This document shows, in pieces, positions 13,773 to 24,884 of a DNA stretch of 64,000 nucleotides. Below the pieces are notes generated by a model. The model had not been told where the DNA came from. It worked only from the letters and a program-made list of their open reading frames with translations, and searched no databases. The DNA is taken from the NCBI GenBank assembly GCA_036873135.1, contig JAPTYO010000005.1, positions 19,970,166 through 20,034,165 of the forward strand, given 5' to 3'. The translations under genes and the position numbers were made by a program. Origin of the DNA: Clarkia xantiana subsp. parviflora (Eukaryota > Streptophyta > Magnoliopsida > Myrtales > Onagraceae). The stretch's first letter is position 1; each line of letters opens with the position of its first letter.

Positions 13773-14848
13773 CAGCAGCTTCAAATTCAGAAGTTCCCAA
13801 GTACTTGGTAAGACCCACTTGTACACCTTTCTCCCGACTCTCCTTACCGAGAGCAAGTAATTCCGCTCCTTGCGCATGAAGATCGTCTGTGTCCTTCTTC
13901 TCAAGAGCGATCATCTCAGATTCAAGCTTTGATAAGCGAGTATGGCGCGCCTCATAAGGGCCCTCAGAAGTAGTAACCTTCGAACTCATCAAACGAGCCT
14001 CCTCCTTGGTTCGTGACAACTCTTGAAAAAGAGCATCACACTTGTCCATAGCAGCCTGCTTCGCGCTTACCAGCTCCATGACAAAAGACGACATGTTCAC
14101 CATGTCGGCAACAACCTTCACACATCAATGCGATTAGCCAAACATAAATCGCAAAAACAACAAACTTGGTAAAAAGAAACAAGATACTTACGGGAGCAAA
14201 CCGGGATAAGGCGCTCTGCGCATAAGCCTCAGCCTCCTCATCAGTCGATGGACAAGAATGCCTATCACCCGGGGGAACACATCTGCGCAATACGCGAACT
14301 CCAACCTCTGGAGTGCGAAGTGAAGACTCCTTGGGAAAATAGACTCCACCATTACCAAAAGTTGCCCAAGTGTCCCCAGTAATATCCAATCCAACTGGGC
14401 AGACCAGATGGTCACGCCTAAGAGGAGGAACCGCTACAACAAAGAAGGAAAGCGGTTAACAGCAAATAACAAAACCACGGAATACAATCATCAAAAGTAT
14501 ACTAACAGAGTCCGCGGACTTCCACAAGTCGGTTTCCCGACTGGGGGGCAGATGGCGCTACATTGCGACTCGCGACTTCCTTGCCTTTATGAGTTGAAGT
14601 ATCCGCATTTGGCCTTAAGCGCTTGTGATCAGTCGGGCCACGCGCCACTGTGTCAGTCCGCTTGGAAGAAACGCGAGAATCAGACACTGGGGGAGTATCC
14701 CCGGTCACATGTGTAGAAGACCCTTTGCCAGGACCACACCCCGAATTGGCAGGAGTGATGGGGGCAGGGGCCGCCAAAGCCTGATCGGCGCGAGAAGCAA
14801 CACGCGAAGCCGCTGCGTGGAGAGACGAACTCTTTCCGGCAAACCAAC
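13755..14848 (-). pseudogene. antisense gene remnant of NA-1 with GT-AG introns
   Basis: On the minus strand, three open segments join in frame across two short introns. Segment 14507-14848 is basic and Ser/Pro-rich. After intron 14434-14506 (73 bp, GTTAGT...TTGTAG) comes segment 14192-14433. After intron 14116-14191 (76 bp, GTAAGT...GTGAAG) comes segment 13755-14115, an acidic, coiled-coil-like tail (SKLESEMIALEKK is visible). Phases agree at both joins. A further acceptor at 14849-14850 implies a lost upstream exon. The layout matches the antisense gene of Tat-2 at 49140-51322, whose first exon has a Transposase_28-like (putative gypsy type) region; that part is missing here. The last frame runs into the LTR and stops at 13738. 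Confidence 0.6.
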
Positions 14849-15023
14849 CTGCAATATGAATTCCATGAAAGACATATAGCCGTTTAATAGGCTATCCATC
14901 ATGAGTGTCAAGATGCTCAAAAAATTTCAAAGTAAGAATGAAGGACTTACTCATAGCGGCTATTCGATCCAAAAGAAAGGAGTTCCGCAAGAGGTTACTA
15001 CGACTTCACAGTCTGCAAGAACC

Positions 15024-15160
15024 AAGCAAAAGTCAACGCGCGTAGCAAAAGTCAACGCGCATAGCAAAAGTCAACGCGCGTAGCAAAAGTCAACGCGCGT
15101 AGCAAAAGTCAACGCGCATAGCAAAAGTCAACGCGCATAGCCAAGTCAACGCGCATAGCA
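15024..15160. repeat. 19-bp tandem repeat in NA-1
   Basis: AGCAAAAGTCAACGCGCGT is repeated about seven times, with G/A variation near the end of the unit and one shortened last copy. Confidence 0.9.
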
Positions 15161-16587
15161 AAGGGTGTACGTATAACATAAGTGGCCAACATCCTAAGAA
15201 ACTATCATGCAAATGGTGTGACTAACTTGGCAAATCGCGAGGAGCAAACACGACAACACTTAGGAAAAATATTTTTCTAAGGCATCAAGACAACAAACGA
15301 CTACTCCCAAAGACGTTTGGCAATTCCCGACCACCAACGAACTCGTTAAGGGAAAAACTACACGTACCAACCAAAGGGCCTTTACGCGAAGGCATGGGAG
15401 CAATATGTCCGATTGGGGAATTTTACCACAACTATCCACGGAGGTAAAAATCGTCTAAGGCATGAACTAACGACGATAGCAACGACAACCAACCAGCAAT
15501 TATTCAACATACAAACACCAATGAGCAGTTTCATACGACAACAACGACAAATAGCTCAAACGAACAACAATACGGCAACATTCAAAGTCAGTCGAAGCTG
15601 TCCTGTAAAATTGAGTTTTTAGACTACTTCAAAATGTGACAAAAAGTATCACAATGAACTCCACTCGTCGAGACGATTCCAGAAAGGTAAGGACCACAGC
15701 GAACGGAGCACGGGAAGGCGGCGCGTGGGTTACACGCGCCGGCCAGGCAATACTCACGCGACGGCGCGTGAGGGCGCGTCCGGCGTCGTCTGGCGATTCC
15801 GAAGGCGGCGCTGGAATCCTCGTGATGATCTGAGTCGATTGGTGGTGTCAATTTCTGAAAACAAGTCAAGGATAAAACACGAAACTTTCGGGATACACCT
15901 AAGGTTTACGACGGTGAAGAAACTATGAACACACAAATGGTTTCTAGAAAGGGTGAAGCAATTACCTGCAAAGAAGAAGGAAGAATGAATTCCCAAAGAG
16001 CTGGAAGAATGATTGGGGATTAGTGTAATCACATATCCCAAAAGATTCCTTGGTGATAAGGATTAAAGGAGTAATTCATCTACACCCACGCCTAAGTGCT
16101 TACGTATACTCCACCCTCTTCTAAGTATTTGCTTCTACATACATGATTGTTTTGGTATTGCGCGTATCAAACTCGTCATTCTACATGCATGTTTTCATAT
16201 CGCATGATTCATGATTTAATAATCGCTATGTCGTTTTAGAAGTATACGGATTATATTTTTAACATCACGTAATTACGTTCTTGCCATGACCATTACTTGT
16301 GCATGCATGTTGATAAAAGCATGTCCGCAAAATAAATTACTAATTGCTTATATCCCTAACGGTAATCATGTTTGCACGTTACATATGCGCATTCTCTATT
16401 GCACTAACCGTGATTACAGGAAATAAAGTCACTCGGTCGGGAAATTAAAGGACGGATGAAATCAAGACTTCTACGTCCAACCAACAATCAAAACCGGAAG
16501 GTTAGCGTCAAACACAAATTGGACACGTATCCTAACTTAAAATAGAGTCAAGAAAGGTTTTAAACCGTTACTAGACTCGGGGGCAAG
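15161..16587. other. non-coding 3' interior of NA-1
   Basis: No convincing coding sequence is present. Short frames of 60-95 codons overlap on both strands around 15600-16040 and none resembles a known family. The segment ends in the G-rich tract before the 3' LTR. Confidence 0.5.
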
Positions 16588-17430
16588 TGATGGATATGTG
16601 TCCAATTCGAGTTCGTATCTACATTTCGGGCCTCGTAAACACGTCAAAATTACATCACGGCTTCAAAAACGTCTCCCAAGGGTCAAAACGGTCCGGAAGC
16701 GCGTTACGCGCATTCGGACCGGTCCTCCAAATTGCACGAAGCAATCCGGAGGTCCGGGTTGCACGGCAAGCCGGACCTCGCCGAATTGCCCAAATTCGAC
16801 GAGGTCCGGATTGCATTACGGGTATTGCGCGATTACTGTTTACGCGATTACCGTTACGTGTAGAGAAGTCAAGTTCGCGCATTGCCAATATTGATGACGG
16901 TTACCGCTTGCTTTTGAACCGTCATCAAACCGCTTTAAAACCGGGTCCGGTCCCAAGGAAGCCTATAAATAGGAGGCCTTGGCCACCCATTTTCACACAT
17001 CCTCTCATTTGCCCAACTTTGGTATTTTGAGCTCTGACTTCTCTCTAGAAATACTTTCTCTCTCTAAGATTACCTTTATAGCCCTATAGTGACTTAGGCA
17101 TCGGAGAGGGCTCCACTAGCACAACCCCCCCCCCCTCTCCGTGCTAGCACTGGCCCTTCGTGCAGGAACCGGCGCCCCGAACTTGTGCACAGACCACCGT
17201 TTCCCGAGACTCAGACGCCTCAAGAGACACAACCGCCTTTCGAAACTCAGACGCCTCCTGAGACACAACCGCCTTTCGAGACACAGACCTTTCCGAGACT
17301 CAGCGTTAAAACCGAACACTCGTCACCGATCAGGGCGAAAACCTCTTTCAGACGAAGGGTGACTGCCCAAAACCCGCTCAACCACTCAGACAGACGCGTC
17401 CACACGACTCAGTGCATCCAGGACGAAACA
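16588..17430 (+). repeat. 3' LTR of NA-1
   Basis: The 843-bp LTR has a TATAAATA box at 16964-16971 and ends GGACGAAACA. Satellite resumes at the next base, in the phase expected from the monomer interrupted at 12939. Confidence 0.9.
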
Positions 17431-18532
17431 CTAGGTGTGGGCAAGTGCTTGGCAAACGCAATCCCGGAGCAACCGTCTCGGATTCGCTTCAAAGTTGGTA
17501 GGGACATCACTAGTGGTACCAAGAGCACCTCCACCAAGTTTCACGCAATTATCTCGAGATACTATTTTTCTAAAATTCCCGAGCTAAAAACCCGGAAAGT
17601 TCAAATATTTGTAAAAAATCACCAAATCAGCGAAACCAAGTTTTTGATAGCTTCTAACATGTTTTCCCAACATAATAGTCGAAACACATCCAAAGAATCT
17701 ATCGAAACCCAACTTTTAATAATCGCCCATCCACCATGCCAAGGCACTTACAAGGCATGGGAAAATCCCACAGCCAAGGATGTCAGGCATGGGAAAATCC
17801 CAAAGCCATGGATGCCAGGCGTGGGCAAGTGCTTGGCAAACGCACTCCCGGCGCAACCATCTCGGAATTGCTTCAAATTTTGTAGGGACATCACTATTGG
17901 TACCAAGGGCACCTCCACCAAGCTTCACGCAATTATCTCGAGATACTATGTTTCTCAATTTCTCGAGCTAAAAATCCGTAAAGTTCAATTATTCGTAAAA
18001 ATTCACCAAATCAGCGAAACCAAGTTTTTGATTCCTTTTAACATGATTTCCCAACATAATAGTCGAAACAAATCCAAAGAATCGATCAAAATGTAACTTT
18101 TAGTAATCGCCCACCTGCCATGCCAAGGCATTGGAAAATCCCACAGCCAAGGCTACCAGGCATGGGAAAATCCCACAGCCATGGATGCCAGGCGTGGGCA
18201 AGTGCTTTTCAAACACACTCCCAGCGCAACCATCTCGGAATCAATTTAAATTTTGTAGGGATATCGCTAGTGGTAGCAAGAGCACCTCCACCAAGTATCA
18301 CGCAATTATGTCAAGATACTATTTTTCTTAATTCCCCTAGTTAAAAACCCAAAAAGTTCAATTTTCGTAAAATAGACAAATCAGCGAAACCGAGTTTTTG
18401 ATGCCTTCTAACATATTTTCCCAACAAAGCACGTCCAAAGAATCGATCGAAATACAAATCTTTGTAATCACCAACCCGCAATGCCAAGGGACTGTCAAGG
18501 CATGGGAAAATCTCACAGCCAAGGCTGCCAGG
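17431..18532. repeat. satellite array (left block 3)
   Basis: About three monomers complete the monomer interrupted at 12940. They match 8550-9654 and 21440-22511 closely, so this is copy B of a repeated segment. Confidence 0.92.
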
Positions 18533-19157
18533 TGATGGGTTTCGATATAGCCGTTAGGCCCATTAACAACGAGTAAACGGTGAGTAGGCCCACTGGGCTC
18601 CAAAAGATGCCTAGAGGACCAATATGAGGGGTCCCGACAAGGTCGGTCCCGATATATGAGCTGGACGCTCCCGATGGAATGCCTTTGAGTAGGCCCCGAT
18701 GTTGAATCCCTGAGGATGTTGGCCCTGTCCTGATGACGAGGGGCCCCGAGCGGTGACCAAAGGAGATAACTCTGGAGTCCCCGATATCCGTCGGGACTTG
18801 ACACCAGAGGATGAGGCCGAGAAACACGCCCACTATCAGCGTAGTGGGGAAGTGGCCTGAAAAGACGGAACGTGGGCAAGTGGCCGATATAAATAGAACG
18901 TGGGCTAACTGCCCCTGGCAGTTATCTCAACAGGTAACTGGGGTAACTCCTCCCCTATATAAAGGAAGGAATTACCTCAGAACGGACACTGACACTCATA
19001 CTCTCATACATACTTGCCTACATCGAGATACTCATTTAAGCGTCAGAGAGGGATTCTGGTTCACTGCCCGGTCTATCCCTTTTTTGCAGGATTACTTGGA
19101 GCAAAGGAGTTCAGACTTCCATCAAGAACGTGCCGGAGTTTCAATCGTGATCCAACA
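18533..19157 (+). mobile_element. solo LTR of the Tat-1 family (copy B)
   Basis: A 625-bp LTR begins TGATGGGTTT and ends CCAACA, with flanking duplication ccagg (18528-18532 and 19158-19162). It occupies the same position in the same monomer type as copies A (9655) and C (22512). This points to duplication together with the surrounding satellite rather than an independent insertion. Confidence 0.92.
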
Positions 19158-22100
19158 CCAGGCATGGGAAAATCCCACAGCCATGAATGCCAGGCGTGGG
19201 CAAGTGCTTGGCAAACGCAATCCCGTAGCAACCGTCTCGGATTCGCTTCAAATTTGGTAGGGACATCACTAGTGGTACCAAGAGAACCTCCACAAAGTTT
19301 CACGCAATTATCTCGGGATACTATTTTTCTCAATTTTCCGAGCTAATAAACCGAAAAGTTCAAATATTCGTAAAAATTCACCAAATCAGCGGAACAAAGT
19401 TTATGATGCCTTCTAACATGTTGTCACAACATAATAGTCGAAACAAATCCAAAGAATCAATCGAAATGAAACTTTTATTAATCGCCCACCCGCCATGCCA
19501 ATGCACTGTCAAGGCATGGAAAATCCCACAGCCAAGGCAGCCAGGCATGTGAAAATCCCACTGCCATGTATGCAAGGCGTGGGCAAGTTCTTGGCAAACG
19601 CACTCCCGGCACAACCATCTCGGAATCGCTTTAAAATTTGAAGGGATATCGCTAGAGGTACCAAGAGCACCTCCACCAAGTGTCACACAATTATCTCGAG
19701 ATACTATTTTCCCCAATTTCACGAGCTAAAAACACGGAAAGTTCAAATATTCGTAACAATTCACCAAATCAGCGGAACCAAGTTTATGATTCTTCTAACA
19801 TGTTTTTCCAACTTAATAGTCGAATCACATCCAAAGAATCGATCGAAATGCAACTTTTAGTAATCGCCCACCCGCCATGCCAAGGAACTGTTAATGCATG
19901 GGAAAATCCCACAGCCAAGGCTACCTAGCATTGGAAAATCCCGGAGCAACCGTCTCTAATTCGCTTCAAATTTTCTAGGGACATCACTAGTGGTACCAAG
20001 AGCACCACCACCAAGTTTCACGCAATTATCTCGAGATACTATTTTTCTCTATTTCCCGAGCTAAAATTCCGAAAAGTTTAAATATTCGTAAGAATTCACC
20101 AAATCAGGGGAACAAAGTTTTTGATGCCTTCTAACATGTTTTCACAACATAATAGTCGAAACAAATCCAAAGAATCGATCGAAATGCAACTTTTAGTAAT
20201 CGCCCAACTGCCATGCCAATGCACTGTCAAGGCATGGGAAAATCCCACAGCCAAGGCAGCCAGGCATGTGAAAATCCCACAGCCATGGATGCAAGGCGTG
20301 GGCAAGTGCTTGGCAAACGCACTCCCGGCGCAACTATCTTGGAATCGCTTTAAAATTGGTAGGGATGTCGCTAGTGGTACCAAGAGCACCTCCACCAAGT
20401 GTTACACAATTATCTCGAGATACTATTTTTCCCAATTTCCCGAGCTAAAAACCCGGAAAGTTCAAATATTCGTAACAATTCACCAAATCAGCGGAACCAA
20501 GTTTATGATTCCTTTTAACATGTTTTTCCAACTTAATAGTCGAAACACGTCCAAAGAATCGATCAAAATGAAACCTTTAGTAATCGCCCACCTGCCATGC
20601 CTAGGCACTGTTAAGGCATGGGAAAATCCCACAGCCAAGGCTACCTACCATTGGAATATCGCACAGCCATGGATGCCAGGCGTGGGCAAGTGCTTGGCAA
20701 ACGTACTCTCGGCGCAACAATCTCGGAATCATTTCAAATTTTGTAGGGATATTGCTAGTGGTACTAAGAGCACCTCGACCAAGTTTCAAACAATTATGTC
20801 AAGATATTATTTTTCTCAATTTCCCGAGCTAAAAATCTGAAAAGTTAAAATATTCGTAAAAATTCACCAAATCAGCAGAACAAATTTTTTTATTTCTTCT
20901 AACATGTTTTCCCAACATAATAGTCGAAACACATCCAAAGAATCGATCAAAATGCAACATTTAGTAGTCGCCCACCCGCCAAGCCAAGGCATTGGAAAAT
21001 CCCATAGCCAAGGCTACCAGGCATGGGAAAATTACCTAGCCATGGATGCCATGCGTGGGCAAGTGCTTGGCAAACACACTCCCGGCGCAACCATCTCGGA
21101 ATAACTTTAAATTTTGTAGGGATATCGCTAGTAGTACCAAGAGCACCTCCACCAAGTATCACGCAATTATGTCAAGATACTATTTTTCTCAATTTCCCTA
21201 GCTAAAAACCCAAAAAGTTCAATTTTCGTAAAAAATAGACAAATCAACGAAACCAAGTTTTTGATGCCTTCTAACATGTTTTCCCAACATAATAGTCGAA
21301 GCACATCCAAAGATTTGATCGAAATACAACTTTTAGTAATCGCCCACCCGACATGCCAAGTGACTGTCAAGGCATGGGAAAATCCCACAGCCAAGGCTGC
21401 CAGGCATGGGAAAATCCCACAGCCATGGATGCTAGGCGTGGGCAAGTGCTTGGCAAACGCAATCCCGGAGCAACCGTCTCGGATTCGCTTCAAATTTGGT
21501 AGGGACATCACTAGTGGTACCAAGAGCACCTCCACCAAGTTTCACGCAATTATCTCGAGATACTATTTTTCTCAAATTCCGGAGCTAAAAACCTGGAAAG
21601 TTCAAATATATGTAAAAAATCACCAAATCAGCGAAACCAAGTTTTTGATACCTTCTAACATGTTTTCCCAACATAATAGTCGAAACACATCCAAAGAATC
21701 GATCGAAACCCAACTTTTAATAATCGCCCATCCACCATGCCAAGGCACTTACAAGGCATGGGAAAATCCCACAGCCAAGGATGTCAGGCACGGGAAAATC
21801 CCAAAGCCATGGATGCCAGGCGTGGGCAAATGCTTGGCAAACGCACTCCCGGCGCAACCATCTCGGAATTGCTTCAAATTTTGTAGGGACATCACTATTG
21901 GTACCAAGAGCACCTCCACCAAGCTTCACGCAATTATCTCGAGATACTATGTTTCTCAATTTCTCAAGCTAAAAACCCGTAAAGTTCAAATATTCGTTAA
22001 ATTCACCAAATCCGCGGAACCAAGTTTTTGATTCCTTTTAACATGATTTCCCAACATAATAGTCGAAACAAATCCATAGAATCGATCAAAATGCAACTTT

Positions 22101-22511
22101 TAGTAATCGCCCACCCGCCATGCCAAGGCATGGGAAAATCCCACAGCCATGGATGCCAAGCGTGGGCAAGTGCTTTTCAAACACACTCCCGGCGCAACCA
22201 TCTCAGAATCACTTTAAATTTTGTAGGGATATCGCTAGTGGTACCAAGAGCACCTCCACCAAGTATCACGCAATTATGTCAAGATACTATTTTTCTCAAT
22301 TCCCCTAGTTAAAAACCCGAAAAGTTCAATTTTCGTAAAAAATAGACAAATCAGCGAAACCGAGTTTTTGATGCCTTTTAACATATTTTCCCAACATAAT
22401 AGTCGAAGCACATCCAAAGAATCGATCGAAACACAAATCTTTGTAATCGCCAACCCGCAATCCCAAGGGACTGTTAAGGCATGGGAAAATCTCACAACCA
22501 AGGCTGCCAGG
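19158..22511. repeat. satellite array (left block 4)
   Basis: About nine monomers repeat the order seen at 10279-12939 and then 8277-9654, but without the extra monomer present in copy A. The array ends in ccagg, where the Tat-1 element begins. Confidence 0.92.
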
Positions 22512-23136
22512 TGATGGGTTTCGATATAGCCGTTAGGCCCATTAACAACGAGTAAACGGTGAGTAGGCCCACTGGGCTCCAAAAGAGGCCTAGAGGACCA
22601 ATATTTGGGGTCCCGACAAGGTCGGTCCCGATATATGAGCTGGACGCTCCCGATGGAATGCCTTTGAGTAGGCCCCGATGTTGAATCCCTGAGGATGTTG
22701 GCCCTGTCCCGATGACGAGGTGCCCCGAGCGGTGACCAAAGGAGATAACTCTAGATTCCCCGATATCCGTCGGGACTTGCCACCAGAGGATGAGGCCGAG
22801 AAACACGCCCACTATCAGCGTAGTGGGGAAGTGGCCTGAAAAGACGAAACGTGGGCAAGTGGCCGAGATAAATGGAACGTGGGCTAACTGCCCCTGGCAG
22901 TTATCTCAACAGGTAACTGGGGTAACTCCTCCCCTATATAAAGTAAGGAATTACCTCAGAACGAACACTGACACTCATACTCTCATACATATTTGCCTAA
23001 ATCGAGATACTCATTTAAGCATCGGAGAGGGATTCTGGGACACCGCCTGGTCTATCCCTTTTTGGCAGGATTACTTGGAGCAAAGGAGTTCAGACTTCCG
23101 TCAAGAATGTGCCGGAGTTCCAATCGTGATCCGACA
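22512..23136 (+). repeat. 5' LTR of Tat-1 (copy C)
   Basis: The 625-bp LTR runs from TGATGGG to CCGACA, with ccagg immediately before it and a TATA box at 22935-22943. No 3' partner exists in this copy. Confidence 0.92.
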
Positions 23137-23154
23137 TTGGCGCCGTCTGTGGGA
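23137..23154 (+). other. primer-binding site of Tat-1
   Basis: TTGGCGCCGTCTGTGGGA begins at the first base after the LTR. The same string follows the 5' LTR of Tat-2 at 41992. Confidence 0.7.
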
Positions 23155-23190
23155 ACGTAACAAAAAGCAAAGATAGCTTCTACCCGATTG

Positions 23191-24884
23191 ATGGCTGGCA
23201 AGCAGAAGCAAGGGCAATCCGGTGGTTCCCGCCATCCTGCTGGAACTCTGAATTCGGGGCTGCCGGAGCGCAGTGTTGATCGGAATGATCTTCCCCCTGC
23301 TGGTTCCCAAACAGGGGGCATCATGACGATCACGAGGATTCCGTTCGGGACTCGTTGGAGGACGGGGAGGAGATCCCGAGGAGGGACCAGGATGCTCCTT
23401 CAAAGGTGGACTTGGCGAAGGCTGTGATGGACGCCATGCCGACATTCCTGGAGACCATGGAGGCTCTCCTGGACCGAAGAGAGGCTGCCAAAAAGAAGGA
23501 GGAAGAGTTGTCTCCGCCTCCGCCGAGGGAGGATCGGAACGGGCAGGAGGCCCAATCCGAGCACCAGGACAAGGGCAAGGAGCCCGCTCAGTCGGAGCAG
23601 TTCGTGATTGATGGGCCTGGACTGGTGCAGCATAGGACCATCCTTCATAATGGTCCTATCACCCCCGACCAGGTGGTGAAGATCGTGAACATCTGTATAG
23701 GGGACCAGAAGAAGATGGTGTCGGAGCAGAGGGATCGATCCACTCATCCCTTTGTTCCCCGATTGCTGAACACCATTGTCCCGCCAGGACTTGGTATCCA
23801 GATGATCAAGGAGTATGATGGCGAAGGAGATCTAGTTCGCCATGTCCAGAAGCATGTTATGGCTTGTCTAGGCAGATCCAAGGATGATGATATAGGGTGC
23901 GTTCTGTTCCCGGCCACACTTGGCGAGAGGGCCCTGACGTGGTTCTTCAGCCTTCCTCCAGGGTGCATCTCTACCTGGACCCAGATGCATGACAGTTTCA
24001 TCCAGCACTACCAGGGCCGTCGGCGTCTCCTGAAAAGCGCGAGGTCCCTGGCTGAGGTGGTACAGAGGCCCGATGAGTCGCTGGCGCATTATTACCAGAG
24101 GTACACCGCCTGCGTGGCCGAGATTGATGAGGAGATGTCGGAGGGAGAGACCATCCGCACCTTCATTCGGAACCTGACAGCACCATATGGTTCCGACCTG
24201 ATGCACAACGTGGCTGAGAAGGCTGTGTGGAACATGTAGGCGCTGCAGAAGAGGGTGAAGCAGCAAATCGACGTGCAGGAGTCGAAGATAGCTGCCGGAG
24301 AGCTCGATCCTCCGAAATCGAACAAGGGGAAGCAGTCGTCCAAGCCATCGGACGATTGCAAGAGTAAGGATAAACCTGAGAGCAGTCGGGGTCGAGGCCG
24401 CTCTGATCGGAGGGAAGACAAGCGTCCCTCGAAGTCGGATAAGCGGGAGGACCGTTACACTCCTCTCATTTTCTCCGTGGGTGCTGTGTTGGCGGTGATG
24501 GATCGGCAGGGTGTCGCCAGGTACCCCCCCCCCCCCCTCCCCAAAGAAGGATGAAGAGTTCATGGGAGCCCGCACCGATCGTTATTGCTGTTTCCACCGC
24601 GCCAGCGGTCACAACACTAACCACTTTCGGGAGTTGAAGAAGGAGATGGAGAAGCTGATCCAGAGGGGAAGCTCAAGGAATTTGTGGCTGGGCGACGGAG
24701 CCGATCCCGTTCCCGGTCCCGATCGCGGTCCCATTCCCGATCCCGCGATCGGTCCCCGATGAAGAAGAAGTCCGAGCCGGAGCCCTCGGCCAAGGAGTCT
24801 TCCGATACCCGCAAGAAGAAGCGGGGGACCATTAATATGATCCATGGGGGATTTGCTGCAGGAGGTGATACCACGGCATATTGA
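23191..24884 (+). pseudogene. gag (capsid/nucleocapsid) of Tat-1, broken
   Basis: An ATG at 23191 opens a frame that shifts near a G run at ~23314 into the main gag frame, which is open from about 23322 to a TAG at 24237-24239. The central part (about 23640-24236) has a retrotransposon gag domain pattern, with HPFVPRLLNT and GERALTWFFSLPP visible. The frame continues after the TAG through a Lys/Ser/Arg-rich linker, shifts in a C run at ~24526-24540, and then shows a zinc-knuckle-like C-x2-H-x4-H motif near 24590 whose final Cys is replaced by Phe. It shifts again near 24668 into an Arg-Ser repeat tail. A TGA at 24882-24884 separates it from protease. Two of the shifts lie in homopolymers, so assembly error is possible there. 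Confidence 0.8.

Larger units (their letters stand above)
12940..17430 (+). mobile_element. complete non-autonomous LTR retrotransposon (element NA-1), 4491 bp
   Basis: Two LTRs (12940-13754 and 16588-17430) start TGATGGATAT and end in ACA. The element sits in a satellite monomer with a near-exact 5-bp duplication, ctaag before and ctagg after. A TTGGCGCCGTC primer-binding site follows the 5' LTR and a G-rich tract (TAGACTCGGGGGCAAG) precedes the 3' LTR. There is no gag or pol. The 2.8-kb interior keeps only part of an antisense gene of the kind found near the 3' end of Tat-lineage gypsy elements, so it is a deletion derivative that needs help in trans. The 5' LTR lacks about 27 bp near 13080-13095 that the 3' LTR and the inverted copy at 28656-29514 both have. 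Confidence 0.9.

Noticed and set aside
17185..18096. 303-codon plus-strand frame
   Set aside because: It starts in the 3' LTR of NA-1 and runs through satellite monomers. The protein is translated satellite (repeated TSTKFHAIISRYYFSQ-type words) and has no domain.
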